From Deltaproteobacteria bacterium YD0425bin51 (GTDB lineage Bacteria > Desulfobacterota > Desulfobacteria > Desulfobacterales > YD0425bin51): DNA of 61,095 nucleotides. Of this stretch, positions 25,410-34,324 are shown in pieces. The stretch spans positions 1-61,095 of the forward strand of contig PDZS01000026.1 of NCBI GenBank assembly GCA_002753225.1, read 5' to 3'. The position numbers were made by a program, and so were the translations under genes. How positions within the stretch are numbered: the stretch's first letter is position 1; each line of letters begins with the position of its first letter. The notes under the pieces were generated by a model, which was given only the letters and a program-made list of their open reading frames with translations, searched no databases and had not been told where the DNA came from.

Positions 25410-27434
25410 CTATGTTTTATTAAATGCAATTTTTTCTAAGCGATGAATATCAAGAATAAGAGAAATTTTTCCATCGCCAAGTATGGTAGCTCCTGAAATT
25501 CCGTCTATTTTTATAAAATTTTTATCTAAAGCTTTAATTACAGCCTGCTGTTCTCCCAAAACATTATCAACCATAAGGCAAAAGTGGCGTCCCTCGCTTT
25601 CTAGTACAAGGACTAAGGCTTTTGTAGGATCAATATAATCGGTTTGGAAATGGAATAATTCATGCAGGCGAACAAGAGGAAAATATGTACCCCTGACATT
25701 TACTAGTTCACCTTTCCCTTCTACAGTTTTTATATCCTTTTTTTTGGGACGAATCTGTTCAATAATAGATAATAAAGGTACTGTCAAAATTTCAGTTCCA
25801 ACTTGTACATTCATGCCGTCAATTATAGCTAGCGTTAATGGGAGCCATATGGTAAATGTTGTACCTTTTCCAACAATTGATGAAATATCTATTCTCCCGC
25901 GAAGGTCCTCAATATTCCTGCGAACTACATCCATGCCAACGCCTCTGCCCGACAAATCTGTAATTTTTTCTGCTGTTGATATGCCAGGTTCAAAGATAAG
26001 GTTTAAAATCTGATTATCGGTCAACTGACTTCCATCACCTGCAATTAATCCATTTTTTCTGGCTGCTTCACAAATTTTTGCTCTATTAATCCCTTTTCCA
26101 TCATCTGAAATTTCAATTATGATATTTCCACCTTTTTGCATGGCTTTAAGAAAAATTTTCCCTGTTTCGTCTTTACCAAATCTACGGCGTTCTTCTGGAG
26201 TTTCAATTCCATGATCCACACAGTTTCGTATTAGATGATTCAATGGGTCAGATAAACGTTCTATAACATTTTTATCAAGCTCTGTTTCAGTACCAGACAT
26301 TTCAAGGTTTATTTTTTTGCCTAGTTCATTGGCAATGTCTCTGACAAGCCTCTGGAAACGGTTAAAAGTGAATTCCACAGGAACCATTCTGACTAACATA
26401 ACCTGTTCCTGAAGATCCCTAGAAATTTGATCAAGGGATTCAATTGAAGTAACGAGATCATCAGAATCAGTATCTGCAATGTATTTTTCTTTAACACGGT
26501 GAGCAGCGCCGCTTATCTGAGAAACACCTGTTACAAGCTCTCCTACTAGATTTACCAGTTTATCTAATTTTTCAGTATCTACACGGATAAAAGATGAACT
26601 TTTAGATTCTCTGAAAGAGACTTGTTTGGATAGGGCATCTTGCAAAACATCTTCAGTAATCTTTCCTTCTTCAAGGAGTATTTCTCCTATTTTTTTATCA
26701 CTAAAATTTGCTTCTGCTTTTTTTTCCAAAGTTGTTGAGTCAGATTGGATTTCCGCTTTCGCTGGAATGACAGCATTTCCACTAATTTCTTGAATTGTAA
26801 TAGATATGTCATCAGAAATAAAAAGGAAAATATTTTTAATTGCAGAAATGGGTTCTTTTGTTTTTAAAAGAATGTTCCATAAAGTAGGATCAGGGTTAAT
26901 AACAGATGTAATTTTTCCAATTTTTGAAATTTCTTCAATTAAGGGATTTGGATCAAAATTTAATTTTAATCCATCAGGCTTGAGTTTTAAAATAATTTCA
27001 TATTGTTTTTCAACAAGTATTTCAGGAAGGCTTTCTTTAATTTCCTCTTTGTTTTGTAATAGCTTTTTAAGATTATCCTGAATTATCTGATATGATGGAT
27101 TCTCATCTATTGAATCTTTTGAGCTTATTTCATTTTTCATCTGCTTTACTACATCAACTGCTTTCAGCAGTTCTGAGATCATTTCTTTTGTAACAGTAAG
27201 TTTTTTAGACCGCAATTTATCTAGGATATCTTCCATAACATGAACAAAATCAACTATTAGAAAGTAACCTGCCATTCCAGCTCCGCCTTTTATGGTGTGG
27301 GCTGCTCTAAAAATCTGGTTAATTAGTCCATAGTTTAATGGATTTTTTTCAAGTGAAACCAGCCCTTCTTCTAACTCAACAATCATTTCTTCTATTTCCA
27401 TTAAAAACATATTAGCTAATTTATTGTCTAGCAT
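25410..27434 (-). CDS. cheA: Chemotaxis histidine kinase CheA
   Basis: The 674-residue protein has P1 with phosphorylated H46 (FRAAHTIKGGAGMAG), a P2-like region (~145-215), a linker, P3 dimerisation (~283-345), P4 kinase and P5 CheW-like domain (~535-670). The kinase shows the N box HLIRNCVDHGIE, G1 DDGKGI, F box LIFEPGIST and G2 GRGVGMDVV. It autophosphorylates in response to receptors and passes phosphate to CheB and response regulators. Residues 221-231 (AVIPAKAEIQS) are the in-frame translation of a REP-type repeat in the P2-P3 linker. It follows the HEAT-response regulator gene by 34 bp. Confidence 0.97.
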   Translation of the reverse strand: MLDNKLANMFLMEIEEMIVELEEGLVSLEKNPLNYGLINQIFRAAHTIKGGAGMAGYFLIVDFVHVMEDILDKLRSKKLTVTKEMISELLKAVDVVKQMKNEISSKDSIDENPSYQIIQDNLKKLLQNKEEIKESLPEILVEKQYEIILKLKPDGLKLNFDPNPLIEEISKIGKITSVINPDPTLWNILLKTKEPISAIKNIFLFISDDISITIQEISGNAVIPAKAEIQSDSTTLEKKAEANFSDKKIGEILLEEGKITEDVLQDALSKQVSFRESKSSSFIRVDTEKLDKLVNLVGELVTGVSQISGAAHRVKEKYIADTDSDDLVTSIESLDQISRDLQEQVMLVRMVPVEFTFNRFQRLVRDIANELGKKINLEMSGTETELDKNVIERLSDPLNHLIRNCVDHGIETPEERRRFGKDETGKIFLKAMQKGGNIIIEISDDGKGINRAKICEAARKNGLIAGDGSQLTDNQILNLIFEPGISTAEKITDLSGRGVGMDVVRRNIEDLRGRIDISSIVGKGTTFTIWLPLTLAIIDGMNVQVGTEILTVPLLSIIEQIRPKKKDIKTVEGKGELVNVRGTYFPLVRLHELFHFQTDYIDPTKALVLVLESEGRHFCLMVDNVLGEQQAVIKALDKNFIKIDGISGATILGDGKISLILDIHRLEKIAFNKT
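26746..26771. repeat. REP-type dispersed repeat inside cheA
   Basis: The - strand reads GTCATTCCAGCGAAAGCGGA then AATCCA, a close match to the well-known dispersed repeat of the form CATTCC-GCGAAAGC-GGAAT. Translated, it gives the VIPAKA-IQ string often seen in annotated proteins carrying this repeat. It lies in the flexible linker between P2 and P3, and the frame is kept. Confidence 0.7.
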
Positions 27435-27468
27435 TAGAATTCTCCTAAAAAATAATGATTATTAACTT

Positions 27469-29073
27469 CTAATTCTGATTTGACAAAAATTTCTTGATTT
27501 TGTCTTGTAATAATTCAGAAGGGAAAGGCTTGCTTATAAAATCATTAACGCCAGCTTTTTTTGCAATTTCGTGCTGAGATTTTTCTGACTCGGTTGTTGC
27601 CATAATCATTGGGATATCTTGCCATAAAAGGTTTTCCCGAACTTTTTTGCAAAATTCTATTCCATCCATAACCGGCATATTCATATCTGTAAGAATTAAA
27701 TCGACTGGCTCACTGTATTCAAGTAAGCTAAGGGCTTCTTTCCCATTTACAGCAGTTATGATATTAAGACCCATATTCGAGACTACAGAACGATAAAAAA
27801 GAATCATGGCTTTGGAATCATCTACAGCCAATATACATTTTTCTAATTTTGAATTAGCAATAGATTCAAGTTGCTGAAAATCATTTTGGCTTCGAGGAGT
27901 ATTTTTACCTATAATCCTTTCAATAAAACTGTTCACTATATCATTATCTCTAGATTGTATAATTTGTGAAATAAGTTGCGCTCCAATATTATCATCATTA
28001 TAAAGCTCTGAAAAAATTTTAACAGCTTTTGCTTTAACAATAGTTTTTATAATTTTTTGGCTTTGAGCGTTACCTATATTTATCATTTCTTTGATTTTCT
28101 TGATAATACTTGGACTCATTTGAGCATTTAAAGCATCTATGACTGCAATTAAAATCAATTCATTGGTTTCTTCTAGTCCATCCATTAAGCAGATAATCCC
28201 TTTTAGAAATGTGATTTTCCCTAGTGACTCATAAATAGCAAATTTTATATTAGGGTGATCTACTTTACCGTTATCAATGGCGTTTACTAATACACTTCCT
28301 GCTTTTTTCCCGCCGATATCACCTAAAATATTTGCAGTTAGTATTTTTTTATCTGTATTGTCCTGCTCAAAAATAGGTTCAAGAAATGGAACAGCAGCTT
28401 CACCTGATTTTAATAATTCTTCGTAGATAATACGTCTTGCAGTTGGATTTCTATGATGAATTTTTGATGCAAGAAAGGAAATGGTATCTTGGTTTTGTAT
28501 TTGTCCCAAAGCTAAAATAGCACGATAGGTGTTAAGTTCGCATTGCAAAAAATGCTCATCATCTTCAGCAGAATATACAATATTACAAAGCGCTGGAACT
28601 GACTTTGTATCTTTGAATTTTCCAATAACATCAATAGCTAAAGAGGATATCAAGGGATCTTTATTTAGAATAAGATTTGAAAAAATTTCTAAAACTTTAG
28701 GATTGTCAAATTTTGATAAAGCAGACAGAGCTTCAAAAATAATATTAAAATTGCTGCTTTCTAAAGCGCAAAGTCTTAATAATTCATTAATAGTTGAGGC
28801 AAACTTCATTTCTCCGCTAACCTGTATACATATTGTTTGGATAACAGGATTTTTGTTTTGAAGCCCTATGAGAGTTTGTTCTTCATTGTTGGACAGAAGT
28901 TTTTTTAAAACAATCCTAAGCATATGCTGGAATGGATCGTTATCCTGAGGGTCAAAACTGCAAAGAGAAATACATTCTGGTAAAGCTTCCTGGATCTGAT
29001 TTGTTTCTATATTATCAAGCTGAACAATTCTTTCGCTGAAATCAGATGATTTTAAATATTCTAATTTATCCAT
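27469..29073 (-). CDS. HEAT-repeat protein fused to a C-terminal response regulator receiver
   Basis: The protein has 534 residues. Residues ~60-400 are HEAT/PBS-lyase-type alpha repeats (KLLSNNEEQTLIGLQNKNPVI, NILGDIGGKKAGSVLVNAI, SLGKITFLKGIICLMDGLE). Residues ~413-534 form a CheY-like receiver: LAVDDSKAM acidic pocket, phosphoacceptor D463 in LILTDMNMPVMDG, T/S at ATTES and K515 in SKPF. No output domain follows. It is the first gene of the che cluster, so it may be a CheA phosphate acceptor. HEAT repeats usually bind proteins; the partner is unknown. Confidence 0.88.
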   Translation of the reverse strand: MDKLEYLKSSDFSERIVQLDNIETNQIQEALPECISLCSFDPQDNDPFQHMLRIVLKKLLSNNEEQTLIGLQNKNPVIQTICIQVSGEMKFASTINELLRLCALESSNFNIIFEALSALSKFDNPKVLEIFSNLILNKDPLISSLAIDVIGKFKDTKSVPALCNIVYSAEDDEHFLQCELNTYRAILALGQIQNQDTISFLASKIHHRNPTARRIIYEELLKSGEAAVPFLEPIFEQDNTDKKILTANILGDIGGKKAGSVLVNAIDNGKVDHPNIKFAIYESLGKITFLKGIICLMDGLEETNELILIAVIDALNAQMSPSIIKKIKEMINIGNAQSQKIIKTIVKAKAVKIFSELYNDDNIGAQLISQIIQSRDNDIVNSFIERIIGKNTPRSQNDFQQLESIANSKLEKCILAVDDSKAMILFYRSVVSNMGLNIITAVNGKEALSLLEYSEPVDLILTDMNMPVMDGIEFCKKVRENLLWQDIPMIMATTESEKSQHEIAKKAGVNDFISKPFPSELLQDKIKKFLSNQN

Positions 29074-29106
29074 TATTTACCCCCTATCTTCTTTTTTGTA
29101 AATATT

Positions 29107-31974
29107 TTATGTGCTTCCAGCCTGCCAAGCTGCTTTAGCTGCTTCTAATTTTCCAAGTTTAAAGTAACAATCCCCCATACGTTTTAAGATATCTTTTCGA
29201 TTAGAATTTGCAAGGAAAAATTTTTCATAATTATCGATAGATGCTTCATATTTTTCCAATGCATAGTTTAAATCCCCTAAAGCTTCATTGAGGATTGTTA
29301 AATTAGGATTTAATTTTAAAGCAGCAAGCAAATAATTTCTAGCTTCCTGCAATTCACCCTCTTCAGCAAATATCATGCCTAAATGCACCATAGTATCAGG
29401 CCTATCAGGTTTAAGTGATATAGCTTGGATTAAAAGCTTTTTAGCTTCATCTTTCATCCCCTTATCTAAAATCAAGAGGGCAAACCGTTCTTTTGCAATA
29501 GCGCTTTTAGGATATTTTTTTACTAGAATATTTGCAACTGATATCGCAAGATTAAAATCTTCTTTTGCTGTAAGTTCTTCAATTCGTTCAATTATTTTTT
29601 GTTCATCTCCATCAATTAATTCTGCAATGAGAGTAAGCCTTTTTTTAGATGCTTCCATTAATCTATTTACTTCTGAAAGATAAAGTTTTCCTCTTGTATT
29701 ATTAGGATAGAATTTCAGGACTTCGGAAATTATTCGGAAAGCCCAAGGAAGTCTTGTATAGCCAGCTCCTGCTAATGTCATAAATTGCGTGGCATCATTT
29801 AATTTTCTATCTGGCCAAGAATGTTCTATTTCAAAGATTTTTTTTATATCATTTCTGGCAGGAGACAGCTTTTTAGCGTATGTTATGTACTGAAGTGCAT
29901 CTTTATGTTTCAGTTGTATTGAAAGAGATTTTGAAAGTAGAACATAAGTATCTGCATTGGTCTTATCAAGCTCAATACTTTGCCTTAAAACTTGTTCAGC
30001 ATGTAGCGCATCTCCATAATTAAGATATACTTTCCCTAACCTTGTAAGAAAATCTGCTCTTTTTTTAGGATTTAACTCTTTTTCTATGCTTTTTTTTAGT
30101 TCTATCTCACTATCTAGACGTTCATGTAATTTTTTAAAATATGATTCAATTTTTTTAAGAGCATCAATGCGAATATTCATTGATCTAATTATCATATGCA
30201 TCTCAGAAGAAACTTTATCTTTAGCTTCTAATTCTTTCTCATTTACGTTAAGCTTTGCTTCATCAGTTTGTAAATCCAAATCAAGACCATCAAGAATATG
30301 GTTAATTTCATAAATATCCGCAAAAGCAACATTTTTCATTGTTTCTTCATATATATCAAGTACAGTTTTTAAGGCATTTAAAGTGCTTATTTCAGGAGCG
30401 CCTAAAATAACAGTTTTATCTTTTTCTATTTTTTTTAAGGCTTTTTCCGCATTTCTTATAGTTTTTCTACATTGGGATATTACATCATAAATAATTTTTA
30501 ATTTTTCATCTAAAATTGGTAAAATATCTTGTGAAGATGGCTTGGATGCTTTTTCAAAGCGATTTTTAATAATTTCTGATGCTAGACTTTCAGGAGGCTC
30601 AGTTTTTGACAATATTTCTTCCAAATCACATTGAGGTGCTCCGACAATACGAGCTCCCTTTTTATTTGCATTAAAACAAGGTGTGCTGTCATAAAAACTT
30701 ATCAAATATTCTATTCCTGTTTTCATTCCAAGCATCTGAAACATTGTTGGAGCCATTTCTCCTTCAATGGTTTCAACCCATGCAGCATTTTCTAAATCTA
30801 TTGTAACAGGGATAGACATTCCACTAGCGTGTGATCTAAGCCCTGTATAAGCCAAATCAAATCCCAGTAGAATAAGAGGAGACGCTCCTGTCTCTACAGC
30901 GACGGCGTATGCCATATGTGCAACCCCTTGCATAGAAGGAAGCGTTGCCCATTTACCCCAAAAACGACTTATGCTTGCTAAAAAGCCTCTCCCTTCTGCT
31001 AAGAAAAATTTTATAGGGCAAGGATAAAGTTTTACTGTAAGAGGATTGACCGCTTCCACATAGCATAAGGGAATATCAGAGAGCTTATCTATAATATCTC
31101 TAAACTTTTCAATACATGCAAAAGAGTAATCAACTGTTGCTACAAGATCAGGTTTTATCCCTTCTTTCAGTAATATTGGCAGAGCTGAATCAACACAAAC
31201 TATCAATGCAGTATGCGCCCATTTTTTTAAAACAGGAATAGCCTCTGAAAGATATGGACCTGCTCCAATAATTATAGCAGGTCGTCCTTTCATAGAGTGT
31301 TCTAATGCAGATATATTTGCAGACTTAACAATCTCTGTACAATTGTCCAGAATATTTTGAAAGGCAGAAAGACCTATACTTTTAGTTGTAGTTATAGCTC
31401 CGACCAAAGAATTACCTTCTTCTTTCAACTTGTAGATTACGTTAGTATAAAATTCAGGCATAAGCTGTCTTGCTGGTTCAAATACAGTTATTGGTAGACC
31501 GTGCATATTTATTGCTACTCGATTAAGATTTAGAATACTATTAAAGGGGAATTTTTTATCAACATAAAGGGTAACTGAATCAGAATTTAATACTTCTGTA
31601 AGGTCCACATGGGACATGGCAGCAGAGAAAATAGAAAAACTTCCTTCTATTATTAAAAGTTTATGAAGAGGTAACTTCCGTTTTACAATTTCAATTGCTA
31701 AATACCCTAGTCCCATACCAACAAGACAACGCAATTCTCCTCCCTTTAATTCTAAGCCGTCTACTATGGTTTTTGTTTCTGCTACTGGATCTTCAGGACT
31801 GTGAAGAAAAACTTCTCTGCCAGACTCAAGATCTTTTGCCGTTGCAGTCATATGTCCAGATTTTGATTTAAAGCAATTAACTGATATAGTATCTTTTGAA
31901 AGTTTAAGATTTGCTGCAATATCTGGATATTTTTTACTAAGTGCCTCTATATTTTTTTCCCAGCATGGTCCCAT
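29107..31974 (-). CDS. Maf-type (DUF115) flagellin glycosyltransferase homologue with C-terminal TPRs
   Basis: The 955-residue protein has a Maf N-terminal region (GELRCLVGMGLGYLAIEIV, LLIIEGS), then the DUF115/MptE-like domain from about 225 to 400 with PAIIIGAGPYLSEAIPVLK, VDSALPILLKEGIKPDLVATVDYS and GVAHMAYAVAVETGASPLILLGFDLAYTG. A long coiled-coil section and TPR repeats (SAIAKERFALLILDKG, PDRPDTMVHLGMIFAEEGELQEARNYLLAALKLNP) follow. Maf proteins transfer CMP-nonulosonic acids to flagellin. It overlaps the next paralogue upstream by 28 bp. It is the longest of the three copies. Confidence 0.85.
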   Translation of the reverse strand: MGPCWEKNIEALSKKYPDIAANLKLSKDTISVNCFKSKSGHMTATAKDLESGREVFLHSPEDPVAETKTIVDGLELKGGELRCLVGMGLGYLAIEIVKRKLPLHKLLIIEGSFSIFSAAMSHVDLTEVLNSDSVTLYVDKKFPFNSILNLNRVAINMHGLPITVFEPARQLMPEFYTNVIYKLKEEGNSLVGAITTTKSIGLSAFQNILDNCTEIVKSANISALEHSMKGRPAIIIGAGPYLSEAIPVLKKWAHTALIVCVDSALPILLKEGIKPDLVATVDYSFACIEKFRDIIDKLSDIPLCYVEAVNPLTVKLYPCPIKFFLAEGRGFLASISRFWGKWATLPSMQGVAHMAYAVAVETGASPLILLGFDLAYTGLRSHASGMSIPVTIDLENAAWVETIEGEMAPTMFQMLGMKTGIEYLISFYDSTPCFNANKKGARIVGAPQCDLEEILSKTEPPESLASEIIKNRFEKASKPSSQDILPILDEKLKIIYDVISQCRKTIRNAEKALKKIEKDKTVILGAPEISTLNALKTVLDIYEETMKNVAFADIYEINHILDGLDLDLQTDEAKLNVNEKELEAKDKVSSEMHMIIRSMNIRIDALKKIESYFKKLHERLDSEIELKKSIEKELNPKKRADFLTRLGKVYLNYGDALHAEQVLRQSIELDKTNADTYVLLSKSLSIQLKHKDALQYITYAKKLSPARNDIKKIFEIEHSWPDRKLNDATQFMTLAGAGYTRLPWAFRIISEVLKFYPNNTRGKLYLSEVNRLMEASKKRLTLIAELIDGDEQKIIERIEELTAKEDFNLAISVANILVKKYPKSAIAKERFALLILDKGMKDEAKKLLIQAISLKPDRPDTMVHLGMIFAEEGELQEARNYLLAALKLNPNLTILNEALGDLNYALEKYEASIDNYEKFFLANSNRKDILKRMGDCYFKLGKLEAAKAAWQAGST

Positions 31975-34313
31975 ATGTTGTTTGCCTTTTTTAACGGTTC
32001 ATTTTGATAAAAATTAAGCTTTTCTTCAGCCTCTTTTAAAAGTTTGTGAGCCTCATCATGATTTGGATAGCATGTTAAAATGTCTTTGCAATAAATTATA
32101 GCTAAAGGAAGGTTTATAAAGCTAGATACAATATCAATATGCTTTTTAGCAAGCGACAAGTTTTTATTTATCCAATTTTTATCATATTCCGATATCTTAT
32201 CAACATTGAATTTATCACCAAGAGAGATAGCTTTAGATAAGTAATCTTGAGACTCTTTATATAAAAGTCTTTTTCTTAAAGTTATTATCAGTAAAAACAG
32301 GATATCAGGATCCTTTTCATTAGAACTGATTGCTTCTTTTAATATCTTTTCAGCTAATTGAGGATCCCCATAATCTAAATAAACTTTGGCAAGTTCCTTT
32401 AACAATTTTATTTTATCAGATGAACTTTTAACATTTTTAATAGATTTATTAAGCCTTATCTCGTCTTCTATTCTTTTAATTAATCTATCTGTCCAATTTA
32501 ATAATTCTTGCAAAGCTTTAATTCTCGCTTCCATATATTTCTCAATTATTATAACCTCTTTGCAAATATTATCCCAGCTCGAATTTTTGCCTGCATTTAG
32601 CTCAAGATGGCGTTCTTCAACTTGAATATCCATAATCCTTTTTTTAATCATCCGTTCATCAACTTCTACCTTATGGGCAGCATCAACTGCTTTTTTTTGG
32701 CCATTTAGAAGCTGTTTTAATAATGACGCAGTTTGAGGTTTAGGGCTGCTATTTCCAAACAAATCTTCTTTTAAGGCTTTGGAAGTCTTTTTTGCATCTT
32801 TTAAGTTTTTTTCAACGCATGAAGATGCATCCCAACAGTATGATTTAAATTTTTTTAATACTGATATAGCTTTAGAAAGATCGGGTAATTGTGAATTATA
32901 AAAAGTGTCTTTTATTAATTTTGAGGTGCTATGAGGCTGCTCTTTTGATTGAGATAAAAACTGATAAAGATCACAGGATCTCGCTCCCAGAATTTTAGCC
33001 CCTCTTTTTCCAGCGTTATAACATGGAACTGAAGAAGTTTTTATTAAATTTTCCAACCTTACACGCATTCCCATCATCTGATGCATTGTTGGCAAATATT
33101 TCCCATCAATTCCCTCAATCCAAAGAGCCTTATCCAAATTAATGGAAACAGGGACAGCCATTCCTTCTGCATGAGAAGAAGAATTTGTATATGCTAAGTC
33201 TAATCCTAAAAATATGATAGGAGATGCTCCGCTATAAATTGCGATGAAAAATGCAAGATGAGCCACACCTTCGACTGGCAAATGTTCAAGCCACTCTCCT
33301 TTCCAAAGAGATTGCATATGTTTTAAAAAAAGAATAGGGGGATATATAAAAAATTTAATAGGGGAAGGATAGAGTTTAGGGGTAAAAGGATAAACTCCTC
33401 CTAAGTATAATAGAGGAATATTTTCGAAATAGTTTATTGTATTTCTTAATTTTTCAAAACATTCCTCAGCAAAGTCCACAGTAACTACAATATCTGGATT
33501 TATTCCATTTTTTAACAATATAGGAGCAGCAGAATCTACAGCTATTAAAAATGCTCTATCCCCAAATTTTTTTAATGCTTCTAAATCATCCATAAGAGAT
33601 GGACCTGCTCCAATAATTATAGCAGGACGGTTGTACATGATATTTTTTAATAAAGAAAAATTTTGAGATTTAATGATTTCTGTAAAATTATTAAAAAAAT
33701 TATGTGTAATTACAGGGTCTAACTCAAGTGTATTAAAACTTATTGTAAGAGCATCTCGAGCATTGCTTAATTCTTCAAATTTACCAGTATAGAAATCAGG
33801 AGAAAGTATTCTTGCTGGTTCATAGATATTAATAGGTAAATTGTGTTCATAAATTGCTAATTGGTTTTGTTTTATAATTTCTTCAAATATAATATTTTGA
33901 TTCAAATAAATTTCTACAGAATCGCTATTTAAAATAGCCTCTAAGTCAAGCCATTCCATCCCTGCCTTAAATATATTTACACTAGCTTCAACTATTAAAA
34001 GTTTATGTCCAGGTATTTTTCGTTTTACAATTTCAAGTGGAAGATATCCTAATCCCATTCCCATGATGCATCTGATTTCACCTGTTTTAAGAGATAAGCT
34101 ATCTGCAATACTTATAGCTTCAAGAATTGGATTATTATTGTCATGCAAAAGAGATGTTACTCCTGTTTGCTTATTTATAGCGTTTGCAACTACATCTCCT
34201 GATTGTGATCTGAAACAAGAAACTTTAATGCTGTCTTCTTTATTGATTATATTTATTATATTTGGATTTTTCTTTTTAGCTATTGATAAATTTTTTTCCC
34301 ACCATGGTCCCAT
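31947..34313 (-). CDS. Maf-type (DUF115) protein, short C-terminus
   Basis: The 788-residue paralogue has the same N-terminal and DUF115 domains (GEIRCIMGMGLGYLPLEIVKRK, PAIIIGAGPSLMDDLEALKKF, VDSAAPILLKNGINPDIVVTVDF). The coiled-coil region is kept, but the terminal TPR block of the other two (PDRPxTxxHLGxIxAExG) is absent. The final residues NIWDHAGKKI are encoded by the opening bases of the next gene in another frame. This suggests that the C-terminus was cut by a recombination or deletion. It should still bind the sugar donor if the DUF115 domain is intact. Confidence 0.85.
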   Translation of the reverse strand: MGPWWEKNLSIAKKKNPNIINIINKEDSIKVSCFRSQSGDVVANAINKQTGVTSLLHDNNNPILEAISIADSLSLKTGEIRCIMGMGLGYLPLEIVKRKIPGHKLLIVEASVNIFKAGMEWLDLEAILNSDSVEIYLNQNIIFEEIIKQNQLAIYEHNLPINIYEPARILSPDFYTGKFEELSNARDALTISFNTLELDPVITHNFFNNFTEIIKSQNFSLLKNIMYNRPAIIIGAGPSLMDDLEALKKFGDRAFLIAVDSAAPILLKNGINPDIVVTVDFAEECFEKLRNTINYFENIPLLYLGGVYPFTPKLYPSPIKFFIYPPILFLKHMQSLWKGEWLEHLPVEGVAHLAFFIAIYSGASPIIFLGLDLAYTNSSSHAEGMAVPVSINLDKALWIEGIDGKYLPTMHQMMGMRVRLENLIKTSSVPCYNAGKRGAKILGARSCDLYQFLSQSKEQPHSTSKLIKDTFYNSQLPDLSKAISVLKKFKSYCWDASSCVEKNLKDAKKTSKALKEDLFGNSSPKPQTASLLKQLLNGQKKAVDAAHKVEVDERMIKKRIMDIQVEERHLELNAGKNSSWDNICKEVIIIEKYMEARIKALQELLNWTDRLIKRIEDEIRLNKSIKNVKSSSDKIKLLKELAKVYLDYGDPQLAEKILKEAISSNEKDPDILFLLIITLRKRLLYKESQDYLSKAISLGDKFNVDKISEYDKNWINKNLSLAKKHIDIVSSFINLPLAIIYCKDILTCYPNHDEAHKLLKEAEEKLNFYQNEPLKKANNIWDHAGKKI

Positions 34314-34324
34314 TGTTATACTTT

